Shown in pieces: positions 53,893 through 61,618 of a stretch of 64,000 nt of DNA (its first letter is position 1; every line of letters starts with the position of its first letter). Source of the stretch: Pseudodesulfovibrio indicus (GTDB taxonomy: Bacteria > Desulfobacterota > Desulfovibrionia > Desulfovibrionales > Desulfovibrionaceae); contig NZ_CP014206.1 of the NCBI RefSeq assembly GCF_001563225.1, positions 3,577,486 to 3,641,485 of the forward strand, in the 5' to 3' direction. The notes beneath the pieces are model-generated. The model searched no databases and was not told where the DNA came from. It saw only the letters and a list, made by a program, of their open reading frames with translations. The position numbers were made by a program, and so were the translations under genes.

Positions 53893-55898
53893 CGCTGTTC
53901 CAGAAGACCTTCACCCGGCTGGCCCGCATCGGGCTGCGCGAAAAACTGCTCTTCTCCATGCTGGCGGCCGTCCTGTTCATCTCCGTGGCCATCGCCCTGA
54001 TCTCCCGCTACATCCTGGTCAGTTCCCTGACCAACGAGCTGGAGATGCGCGGTTTCGCCATCGCCCACTCCGTGGCCGAACGCGGCGGCTCCTACATCCT
54101 GGACAACGACATCCCCAAGCTGCTGGTGCTCATCTTCGACGAGGCAAAACTGAGGCAGCGCAAGGACCTGGTGGCCTACATATTCATCGAGGACCAGAAC
54201 AACAACATCCTGGCCCACACCCTGACCCACGAGCTGCCCAAGAACCTGCGCTCCAACACCCTGCCCCCGGACCGCCACGACTCGATCAAGCTCATGGAGC
54301 TGGGCGGGCGCGAGATATACGACCTGGCGGCGGGCATCAACGAAGGCCTCTACCGCATCGGCACGGTCCACGTGGGGCTGAACAAGCGGCACATCGACTC
54401 CCTGGTGGGCAAGCTCCGGGTGGCCTTCCTCGGCTTCATCTCGGCGGTGGTCATCATCACCATCATCCTTTCCTCCTGGCTGTCCAAGTACATCACCAAG
54501 CCGGTTTCGGACCTGACCCGGCTGTCGGACGAGATCAGCCGGGGCAACTTCGACATCCCGCTGAAGCTCGGCTCCGGCGAGGATTGGAACGCCGCCGAAT
54601 GCCCGGCCTTCTCCAACACCGACCTGCCGTGCTGGCACTTCGACCAGTCGCGCAGCGGACAGCGGCCCGGCGAGGCCCACCGCAAGTGCGCGGACTGCGC
54701 CTTCTACCGCAAGCACGAGGGCGACGAGGTGGTCCAGCTCGGCGACTCCTTCCGCAACATGGTCTGGTCCATCAAGCTCTACCGCAGGCGGCTGCGCGAG
54801 TCCGAGGAGAAATACCGCTCCCTGTTCGACTCCGGGCCGGACCCGATCTTCGTCGTGGATTGCGAGAGCGGGACCGTGCGCGACGCCAACCCGCGCGCCA
54901 CGGAGCTTTACGGCTACGCCAGGAACGAGCTGCTGGGCATGAATCTCCTGGACCTGGGCCCGGAACACAACGCGGACTGCCTGGATTATTTCAACGAGGG
55001 CGGCAGCGGGTGCGTCTATTTCCCCAAGCGGCTGCACTACAAGAACGGCGGTGAACCGTTCTTCGTGAACATGCACGCCTGCCCCATCTCCTACCGGGGC
55101 CACCACGCGATCATCATCGCGGTCACGGACATCACCGAACTGATAGAGAAGGACGCCCAGCTCATCCAGGCGGGCAAGATGAAGTCCCTGGGCGAGATGT
55201 CCGCGGGCGTGGCCCACGAGATCAACCAGCCCCTCAACGCCATCAAGGTGGGCAGCGAGTTCCTGTCCATGATGCAGGAGGAGGACCTGGAGATTCCCAA
55301 GGAGCATTTCCTCCAGGTGGTCCACGAGATATCCTCCCAGGTGGACCGGGCCGCCGAGATCATCGACACCCTGCGCTCCTTCGGGCGCAAGTCCGACCTC
55401 ATGGAGGAGCAGGTGGACCTGAACCAGCCCATCCGGGCGGTGCTGTCCATGCTCCGCCGCCAGTTCGAGCTGGACAACATCCGCTTCGACCTGGACCTGG
55501 CCGAAGGGCTCAACCCGGTGCAGGCCCATTCCAACAGGCTGCAGCAGGTCATCTTCAACATGGTGACCAACGCGCGCGATGCCATCAACGACATTTCCCA
55601 GGCGGACGGCAATGCCGAACGCCGCATCAGCATCCGGACCGGAAACGCGGAGCGCCGCGTGTTCCTCGAGGTGGAGGACACCGGTTCGGGCATCGACGAG
55701 AAGGACCAGCAGAAGATATTCGAGCCGTTCTTCACCACCAAGGAGGCGGGTCAGGGCATGGGGCTCGGGCTGGCCATCACCTACGGCATCATCAAGGATT
55801 ACGGCGGAGAGATCCGCATCAACAGCGGCAAGGGGGAAGGCACGGTCTTCCGCATGGAGTTCCCCGCCGCGAGCATGCGAGGAGAGGCCAAGGCATGA
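53889..55898 (+). CDS. PAS histidine kinase with Cys-rich (two-CW-like) insert in HAMP region
   Basis: A 669-residue sensor kinase. TM1 about residues 18-40, periplasmic region to about 170, TM2 about 172-195, start of HAMP (ITKPVSDLTRLSDEISRGNF), then an inserted Cys cluster: Cys238 in ECPAF, Cys248 in LPCWHF, Cys267 and Cys270 in KCADCAFYRK, resembling the two-CW domain. PAS about 312-430 (FDSGPDPIFVVDCESG), H-box SAGVAHEINQPLNAI with His443, ATPase lobe with NMVTNARDAI, DTGSGIDEKDQQKIFEPFFTT and GMGLGLAI. Overlaps the binding-protein gene before it and the receiver-STAS gene after it. The cysteines may bind a metal and report redox state; this is inference. Confidence 0.85.
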   Translation: MTLFQKTFTRLARIGLREKLLFSMLAAVLFISVAIALISRYILVSSLTNELEMRGFAIAHSVAERGGSYILDNDIPKLLVLIFDEAKLRQRKDLVAYIFIEDQNNNILAHTLTHELPKNLRSNTLPPDRHDSIKLMELGGREIYDLAAGINEGLYRIGTVHVGLNKRHIDSLVGKLRVAFLGFISAVVIITIILSSWLSKYITKPVSDLTRLSDEISRGNFDIPLKLGSGEDWNAAECPAFSNTDLPCWHFDQSRSGQRPGEAHRKCADCAFYRKHEGDEVVQLGDSFRNMVWSIKLYRRRLRESEEKYRSLFDSGPDPIFVVDCESGTVRDANPRATELYGYARNELLGMNLLDLGPEHNADCLDYFNEGGSGCVYFPKRLHYKNGGEPFFVNMHACPISYRGHHAIIIAVTDITELIEKDAQLIQAGKMKSLGEMSAGVAHEINQPLNAIKVGSEFLSMMQEEDLEIPKEHFLQVVHEISSQVDRAAEIIDTLRSFGRKSDLMEEQVDLNQPIRAVLSMLRRQFELDNIRFDLDLAEGLNPVQAHSNRLQQVIFNMVTNARDAINDISQADGNAERRISIRTGNAERRVFLEVEDTGSGIDEKDQQKIFEPFFTTKEAGQGMGLGLAITYGIIKDYGGEIRINSGKGEGTVFRMEFPAASMRGEAKA

Positions 55899-56608
55899 AG
55901 GAAAAAGTTCTGGTCATAGACGACGAGCGGCCCACGCTGAAGATGTTCACCCTGCTGCTCTCCGCGTACGGGTACCAGGTGCTGACCGCGGAGAACGGCC
56001 GAGAGGGCGTGGAGACCTTCCTGCGGGAAAGTCCGGGACTGGTGCTGACGGACATCAAGATGCCCATCATGGACGGCATCGAGGCCCTCAAGGCCATCAA
56101 GAAGCTCAATCCCAACACCGAGGTCATCGTGATCACCGGCCACGGCGACATGGACCTGGCCATCCAGGCCCTGAACCTCGACGCCACGGACTTCATCAAC
56201 AAGCCGCTCAAGCGGGAGGCCCTGGAAAAGGCCCTGACCCGCGCCCGCGAACGGATCAACATCACCCGAAACGAAGAGGGGCAGGTGGTGCTGGAGGAGA
56301 AGGACCGGGTGGCGGTCATCGGCGTGCGCGGCAACGTCTCGTCCATGACCCTGCCGCATCTGAGCGAGACCTTTGCCCAGGCCGCGGCCTTGGGCAAGGA
56401 GCTGATCCTCATCGATTTCGAGAAGAACGCCTCCATCAACGGGGCGGGCATCACCGGCCTGACCGAGCTGCTGCGGGAACACCGTGGCGGCGCCAGGATC
56501 GTCCTGGCCGGGTTGTCGAGCAATTTCCGGACGGTTTTCGAGACCCTCGGCATAACCAAGCTGGCCGAGATATTCGACAACGGAGAGGAGGCGCTGGCCT
56601 CCCACTAG
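55895..56608 (+). CDS. Response regulator with STAS-like output domain (paralog 2)
   Basis: A 237-residue protein, same length and layout as the one at 44318-45031. Receiver: VLVIDDERPTLKMF, Asp53 in LTDIKMPIMDG, VIVITGHGDMDLAIQAL, FINKPLKR. STAS-like part from about 140: VAVIGVRGNVSSMTLPHL, ILIDFEKNASINGAGITGL. The canonical STAS phosphoserine site again reads INGAG. Its ATG overlaps the kinase stop by four bases, so the kinase is the likely phosphodonor. Possibly signals to an anti-sigma factor or another partner not in the window. Confidence 0.86.
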   Translation: MKEKVLVIDDERPTLKMFTLLLSAYGYQVLTAENGREGVETFLRESPGLVLTDIKMPIMDGIEALKAIKKLNPNTEVIVITGHGDMDLAIQALNLDATDFINKPLKREALEKALTRARERINITRNEEGQVVLEEKDRVAVIGVRGNVSSMTLPHLSETFAQAAALGKELILIDFEKNASINGAGITGLTELLREHRGGARIVLAGLSSNFRTVFETLGITKLAEIFDNGEEALASH

Positions 56609-56612
56609 GACC

Positions 56613-57191
56613 CTATTTGCCGAGCTTCTCCAGCTCGCCCACCAGGACCCCCAGGTCCGGCCGCTCGTTGATGTCGTGGACGTCGATGTAGCGGATGATC
56701 CCCTGCTTATCGATCACGAACAGAGAGCGTTCGGCCATGCCGTCCGAGCGCAGCACGCCGAAGGAGGCCGCCACCTTGCCGTGGGGCCAGAAGTCGGAGA
56801 GCACGGGGAAGTCGAGGCCGTGCATGGCCTTGGCCCACTCGGCCTGGGTCGGGGTGTTGTCCACCGTAATGCCGATGACCTCAGCGCCCAGCCCGTGGAT
56901 CAGGTCCAGGGCAAGGTTGTAGCCCGGCCACTGGTCCGAGCAGACCGGCGTCCAGGCGGCCGGGACAAAGGAGAGCACCACGCTCCGCTTGCCCCGGTAG
57001 TCGCTCAGCCGAACCTTGTCGCCGTTCAGATCCGGCAGCTCGAAGTCGGGGGCCATGTCGCCCACCTTGACCTTGAGGGTGGAATCAATGGGCTTGAGAT
57101 GCCCGGTTGGATAGGGGATCATGTCGTCGGCCCGGCTTCCGGGCGCGAGCAGCAGCAAAACCAGCAATGCCAATAACGGTACCCGTTTCAC
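56613..57191 (-). CDS. Exported peroxiredoxin (AhpC/TSA type)
   Basis: A 192-residue peroxiredoxin with signal peptide (MKRVPLLALLVLLLLAPGSR). Peroxidatic Cys84 in AAWTPVCSDQWP, preceded by FELPDLNGDKVRLSDYRGKRSVVLSF, and ERSLFVIDKQGIIRYIDVHD later. Only one Cys is seen, so 1-Cys or partner-dependent: the thioredoxin-like protein encoded just upstream (57204-57737) may reduce it. Convergent with the receiver-STAS gene, stops four bases apart. Protects the periplasm against peroxides. Confidence 0.88.
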   Translation of the reverse strand: MKRVPLLALLVLLLLAPGSRADDMIPYPTGHLKPIDSTLKVKVGDMAPDFELPDLNGDKVRLSDYRGKRSVVLSFVPAAWTPVCSDQWPGYNLALDLIHGLGAEVIGITVDNTPTQAEWAKAMHGLDFPVLSDFWPHGKVAASFGVLRSDGMAERSLFVIDKQGIIRYIDVHDINERPDLGVLVGELEKLGK

Positions 57192-57203
57192 AGCTCTCTC
57201 CTC

Positions 57204-57737
57204 CTACTCGGGAATAAGGGCCAGCAAATCCTTGAGAAAGGCGTCCTTGTCCTTGATCTCGCCCTCGTGAAACAGGACGATGCTTCGCTTTCCCTCGCGC
57301 ATGTCCACCATATAATAGGCCGGGGTCCCCACCCCGCCCACGGCCTTGTGCGCCACGTAGTCCGGGTCCTCGAAGAGCGGGAACTCCACGCCGAACTTCT
57401 TCTGGTAGAAGGCGATCTCAAAGGGCGTGTTGCCCGCGCCGATGCCGAGGAAGCGCAAAGCCCCGGCCTTGTCCGAGGCCAAGGCGTCGGCGAACATCGC
57501 GTTCACGGACGGCGCGTTGCGCTGGCAGATGGGGCAGTACATGCTGAACACCTCCACGAACAGGAAGTCCGCGTTGATGTTCGAAATCTTGAAGTCGCCT
57601 TCGGGTACTCCCAGGTACTCGCGCTGCTCCTGCGTGATCTTGCCTTCGAGTTGCACGTCCGGGAACACGTCCTGGGCCATGGCCGAGGTCGCCAGCAAGA
57701 GCAGGCAGACGACCGAGAGCAATATGCGTCTATGCAT
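57204..57737 (-). CDS. Periplasmic thioredoxin-like protein (paralog of 45059-45598)
   Basis: A 177-residue exported redoxin: signal peptide MHRRILLSVVCLLLLATSAMA, CPIC at residues 68-71 (SMYCPICQRN), GIGAGNTPFEIAFYQKKFG, and cis-Pro region GTPAYYMVDMREGK. Start ATG (complement of 57735-57737) has AAAGGAC upstream. Twelve bases before the peroxiredoxin gene, forming a two-gene operon. Family resemblance and neighbourhood match the CPVC protein next to the other receiver-STAS gene. Confidence 0.83.
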   Translation of the reverse strand: MHRRILLSVVCLLLLATSAMAQDVFPDVQLEGKITQEQREYLGVPEGDFKISNINADFLFVEVFSMYCPICQRNAPSVNAMFADALASDKAGALRFLGIGAGNTPFEIAFYQKKFGVEFPLFEDPDYVAHKAVGGVGTPAYYMVDMREGKRSIVLFHEGEIKDKDAFLKDLLALIPE

Positions 57738-57778
57738 TGGATGTCCTTTGGGGTCAGAGATAATCCGGATTTTCCAAA

Positions 57779-57807
57779 AATATAGTATGCACGAAAAACG
57801 TGGTGAA
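57779..57807 (-). promoter_or_regulatory. Possible sigma-70 promoter for the thioredoxin-peroxiredoxin operon
   Basis: On the minus strand TTCACC (complement of 57802-57807), a 17-base spacer and TATATT (complement of 57779-57784) lie about 40 bases before the start codon. Four and five matches to the -35 and -10 consensus. Confidence 0.45.
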
Positions 57808-57938
57808 TTGCAATGGTCCGCGTCATTCTTCCGCTTCTGCACCGTTTGCCTTTTCCTTCGACGGCCTTGCCCGTCTCCTGCCGAGGGGGTATGCTCCCCC
57901 CAAGCGCCGTCCACCATGGGGCGCAAAAAGGAGCAATC

Positions 57939-58646
57939 ATGGAAAACAAACCCCTTGCATCATCCGCCGTCACCGGCCTCCTCCTGGCCGCCGGATTCAT
58001 CGTCGGCTGCTTCGTTCTGGGCAACGCCCTGGTCGCCTTCAAGGCCATGGACCGCTACGTCTCGGTCAAAGGGCTGGCCGAGCGCGAAGTGAACGCCGAC
58101 CTGGCCGTATGGCCCGTCAGCTTCAGCGTCGGGGCGGACACCCTGCCCGACCTGGACCGCGCCCTGGCCGTCTCCCGCGCTGAGGTGCTCAAGTTCCTCA
58201 AGGAGCAGGGACTGGGCAACGCCGAGATCATCAACGCCGCCCCGCGCATCGATGAGAACCAGTACATGTCCGGCCAGCGCCCGACGAGCCTCTACACCGC
58301 CCAGGCGGTGCTCACGGTCCGCACCGGCGATATCGCCACCGTGAAGAAGGCCATGGCCTCCGCGGGCGACCTGGTCTCGCGCGGGGTCCTGCTGGTCCGC
58401 AACTACGAGTTCCAGCCGACCTTCTCCTTCACCGGGCTGAACGACATCAAGCCGGACATGATCGCCGAGGCCACCCGCAACGCACGCAGCGCCGCCCGGC
58501 AGTTCGCCGAGGACTCCGGCTCGCGGGTGGGCGGCATCCGGCGCGCCTCCCAGGGCTATTTCAGCCTCGACGACCGCGACCAGTACACCCCGGAGATCAA
58601 GAAGGTCCGGGTGGTCACCAGCGTGGACTACTTCCTCGAGGACTGA
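57939..58646 (+). CDS. SIMPL-domain protein (DUF541)
   Basis: A 235-residue membrane-anchored periplasmic protein. One N-terminal membrane segment (SAVTGLLLAAGFIVGCFVLGNALVAF, given here as residues about 8-33) then the SIMPL/DUF541 fold: VSVKGLAEREVNADLAVW, VSRAEVLKFLKEQGL, a middle QYMSGQRPTSLY and KKVRVVTSVDYFLED at the end. AAGGAG precedes ATG 57939; an upstream in-frame start has no ribosome site. Family function is poorly defined, sometimes linked to oxidative stress. Divergent from the thioredoxin-peroxiredoxin operon, 200 bases apart. Confidence 0.85.
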   Translation: MENKPLASSAVTGLLLAAGFIVGCFVLGNALVAFKAMDRYVSVKGLAEREVNADLAVWPVSFSVGADTLPDLDRALAVSRAEVLKFLKEQGLGNAEIINAAPRIDENQYMSGQRPTSLYTAQAVLTVRTGDIATVKKAMASAGDLVSRGVLLVRNYEFQPTFSFTGLNDIKPDMIAEATRNARSAARQFAEDSGSRVGGIRRASQGYFSLDDRDQYTPEIKKVRVVTSVDYFLED

Positions 58647-58664
58647 TCCGCAAAGGACAATATG

Positions 58665-58699
58665 AAAGGGTCCGCGGCCAATGGTCGCGGACCCTTTTT
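58665..58699. terminator. Bidirectional terminator between SIMPL gene and xylB
   Basis: Twelve-bp stem AAAGGGTCCGCG / CGCGGACCCTTT with a 9-base loop, ending in TTTTT on the plus strand and preceded by a short A run for the minus strand. Confidence 0.85.
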
Positions 58700-58713
58700 C
58701 GTTGTTGAAAGGC

Positions 58714-60216
58714 CTAGCCGTTGACGGGACGAAGCGCCCGGTCCAGGACCAGGTACCGCTGGTACAGGTCGGCGTACCGGGCCGCGTCGCCGGGGTTCGG
58801 CACCGTGCCGCCCTCCGCCATGGCCACGTAGCGCGCCGCCAAATCCGCGATCTCCGTCCGTTCGCCGCCATCGCGCAGGGCGCACCAGGCGGCCTGGATG
58901 GCCGCGCCCAGCGCCCCCGCCTCCTCGACCACGGGCCGGACCACGGGACAACCGAACACGTCGGCCACCATCTGCCGCCACAGCGCGGATTTGGCCCCGC
59001 CGCCCACCAGCCGGATTTCGGTCGGCCGCACCCCCTGCCGGAGCAGGACGTCCAATCCGTAGCGCAGCCCGAAGGTCGCGCCTTCCATGGCCGCCCGGCA
59101 CAGGTTGGCCGGGATGTAGTTGGACGGGGTCAGCCCGTGCAGTGAGGCTGTGGCCGAAGGCAGGGCCGGGGTGCGCTCGCCGTTGAAGAACGGCAGGAGC
59201 ATAACGCCGGACGCGCCCGCGCCCGCCTCTGCGGCCAGCGCGTTCAGCCCGCCGGTGTCCAGGCCGAGCAGCCGCCGGGTCAGCTCGGTGGCCACGGTGA
59301 CGTTCATGGTGCAGACCAGGGGCAGCCAGCCGCCCGTGGACGAGCAGAACGCGGCCAGCTCGCCCTGCGGGTCGATGACCGGGCTTTCGGAATGGGCATA
59401 GATGGTCCCGGAGGTGCCGAGGGACGCGGTGACCACGCCGGGGACCACGTTGCCCGTGCCGATGGCCGCGATCATGTTGTCGCCGCCCCCGGAGGAGACG
59501 AGCACGTCCGAGCCGAAGCCGAACTCGCGGGCCAGCTCCGGGCGGACCACGCCCACGGGCTGGTCGGAATCGATCAGCTCGGGCAGGCAGGCGAGGAGCT
59601 TGCCGGAAGGGTCCATGGCGTCGAGCAGCTCGGTGCTCCAGCGCCGGTTGGCCACATCGAAATAGGCCGTGCCCGATGCATCGCCGCACTCGGTCCTGCG
59701 CTCGCCGGTGAGCCAGAAGTTGAGATAGTCGTGGGGCAGCAGGATGGTCGCCAGCCGGTCGTAGTTCTCCGGCTCGTTGTCCTTGAGCCAGACCACCTTG
59801 GAGGCCGTGAACCCGGCGGCCACGGAATTGCCGATGGCCTTGAGCACGGCCTCATGACCGCCCGCCGCCTCGGTGATGGCCGCGCACTGGGGCGGCGCGG
59901 TGGCCGTGTCGCACCACAGCTTGGCCGGGCGGATGACCTCCCCCGCCTCGGTGAGCGGCACGAACCCGTGCTGCTGGCCGGACACGCCGATGGCGCGCAC
60001 CGCCGAGGAATCGACTCCGTCCGAGTCCATCAACGCGGCGATGACCGAACGGCAGGCCTCGACCCACCAGGCCGGGTCCTGCTCGCGCAGGCCGTGCTCC
60101 CCCTCGATCAGTTCGTGCGGGGCGTAGGCCTCGGCCAGAATCCTACCGGACTCGCCGTCCAGGACCACGCCCTTGGTCCCCTGCGTCCCGGAATCGATGC
60201 CGATGAAAAGGCCCAT
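58714..60216 (-). CDS. xylB: Xylulokinase
   Basis: A 500-residue FGGY kinase phosphorylating D-xylulose. N-terminal phosphate loop MGLFIGIDSGTQGTKGVVLD, catalytic region AIGVSGQQHGFVPL, SSGGGDNMIAAIGTGNV (sugar-kinase type), ATP-binding TEIRLVGGGAKSALWRQMVAD near residue 425. The length and motifs fit XylB better than glycerol kinase, and xylose isomerase lies just upstream, 27 bases away, in the same direction. Confidence 0.92.
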   Translation of the reverse strand: MGLFIGIDSGTQGTKGVVLDGESGRILAEAYAPHELIEGEHGLREQDPAWWVEACRSVIAALMDSDGVDSSAVRAIGVSGQQHGFVPLTEAGEVIRPAKLWCDTATAPPQCAAITEAAGGHEAVLKAIGNSVAAGFTASKVVWLKDNEPENYDRLATILLPHDYLNFWLTGERRTECGDASGTAYFDVANRRWSTELLDAMDPSGKLLACLPELIDSDQPVGVVRPELAREFGFGSDVLVSSGGGDNMIAAIGTGNVVPGVVTASLGTSGTIYAHSESPVIDPQGELAAFCSSTGGWLPLVCTMNVTVATELTRRLLGLDTGGLNALAAEAGAGASGVMLLPFFNGERTPALPSATASLHGLTPSNYIPANLCRAAMEGATFGLRYGLDVLLRQGVRPTEIRLVGGGAKSALWRQMVADVFGCPVVRPVVEEAGALGAAIQAAWCALRDGGERTEIADLAARYVAMAEGGTVPNPGDAARYADLYQRYLVLDRALRPVNG

Positions 60217-60243
60217 GACAACTCCAGTAGCCCGAAGGGCCCG

Positions 60244-61551
60244 TTAAATGGCGTTGATGAGGATGTTCTCCAGCATCTCCTGACGGCCGGAGACCCGCTT
60301 GGGCTCTCCCAGCTCCATGGCCTTGGCCTCCAGGGACTCCAGGGTCTCGTTGCCGTCCAGGATGGACTTGCCCAGGCCGGAATCCCAGCCCGCGTAGCGC
60401 TGCGCCTTGAACTCGGCGATGCGCCCGTCGTCGATGATCGCCTGGGCCGCCAGCAGGGCGCGGGCAAAGGTGTCCATGCCGCCGATGTGGGCGTGGAACA
60501 GGTCCACGGTATCGATGGACGGACGGCGCACCTTGGCGTCGAAGTTCAGGCCGCCGGACCCCAGCCCGCCGTTCTCCAGGATGACCAACATGGCGCGGGT
60601 GGTGTCGTTGATGTCCGTGGGGAACTGGTCCGTGTCCCAGCCGAGCAGCGGGTCGCCGACGTTGGCGTCCACCGAGCCGAGCTTGCCCGCCTCGGCGGCC
60701 ACGGCCAGCTCGTGGGCAAAGGAGTGCCCGGCCAGGGTGGCGTGGTTGGCCTCCACGTTGAGCTTGAAATGATCGAGCAGGTCGAACTCGCGCAGGAAGG
60801 AGAGGACCGTGGCCGAGTCGAAGTCGTACTGGTGCTTGGTCGGCTCGTGGGGCTTGGGCTCGATAAGGAACTGGCCGGTGAAGCCGATCTTTTTGGCGTA
60901 GTCCACGGCCATGTGGAAGAAGGCGGCCATCTGGGCGCGCTCCCGCTTCATGTCCGTATTCAGCAGGGTCTCGTACCCTTCCCGGCCGCCCCAGAACACG
61001 TAGTTGGCTCCGCCCAGCTCCAGGGTGGCGTCCAGAGCGCGGCGGACCTGCATGGCGCAGCAGGCCACGACGTGCGGGTCCGGGTTGGAGGCCGCGCCGT
61101 GCATGTAGCGGGGATGGCTGAACATGTTGGCCGTTCCCCAGAGCAGCTTGACCCCGGTGGCCTGTTGCAGCTTCTTGGCCTTGGCCACGATGGTCTCCAG
61201 GTTGGCGACGGCCTCGCCGAAGGACGCGCCTTCGGGCGCGATGTCCCGGTCATGGAAGCACCAGAACGGGACCCCGAGTTTGGTGATGAATTCGAAATTC
61301 GCCTCCAGGGTCTTCTCGGCCACTTCCATGGGGGAACCGGCGTTCCAGGGCCGCTCGAAGGTCCCGGACCCGAACGGGTCCCCGCCCTGCGACTTGTAGG
61401 TGTGCCAGTAGCAGACCGCGAAACGCAGGTGCTCCGCCATGGTCTTGCCGCCCACGACCCGGTCGGCGTCGTAATATTTGAACGCCAGCGGGTTGGTCGA
61501 CTCCCGACCCTCGTACTTGACCGCGTCCACTTCGGGGAAAAACGTGTTCAT
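60244..61551 (-). CDS. xylA: Xylose isomerase
   Basis: A 435-residue class II xylose isomerase, converting D-xylose to D-xylulose. Visible: PLAFKYYDADRVVGGKTM, PFWCFHDRDIAPEG with the catalytic His and Asp, WGGREGYETLLNTD, FLIEPKPHEPTKHQYDFD with metal-binding Glu, and DANVGDPLLGWDTDQFPTD with metal-binding Asp. Length is normal. First enzyme gene of the xylAB pair. Confidence 0.95.
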   Translation of the reverse strand: MNTFFPEVDAVKYEGRESTNPLAFKYYDADRVVGGKTMAEHLRFAVCYWHTYKSQGGDPFGSGTFERPWNAGSPMEVAEKTLEANFEFITKLGVPFWCFHDRDIAPEGASFGEAVANLETIVAKAKKLQQATGVKLLWGTANMFSHPRYMHGAASNPDPHVVACCAMQVRRALDATLELGGANYVFWGGREGYETLLNTDMKRERAQMAAFFHMAVDYAKKIGFTGQFLIEPKPHEPTKHQYDFDSATVLSFLREFDLLDHFKLNVEANHATLAGHSFAHELAVAAEAGKLGSVDANVGDPLLGWDTDQFPTDINDTTRAMLVILENGGLGSGGLNFDAKVRRPSIDTVDLFHAHIGGMDTFARALLAAQAIIDDGRIAEFKAQRYAGWDSGLGKSILDGNETLESLEAKAMELGEPKRVSGRQEMLENILINAI

Positions 61552-61579
61552 TGTTTACCTCGCAGACTAATATACTGTT

Positions 61580-61595
61580 ATCAATGAATATTGAT
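61580..61595. promoter_or_regulatory. Palindrome upstream of xylA
   Basis: ATCAAT-GAAT-ATTGAT, perfect 6-4-6 palindrome in the 67-base gap between the regulator gene and xylA, about 30 bases before the xylA start codon. Candidate operator for the ROK regulator encoded next door. Confidence 0.45.
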
Positions 61596-61618
61596 TAACC
61601 ACCAACAACCAAGGGCGG

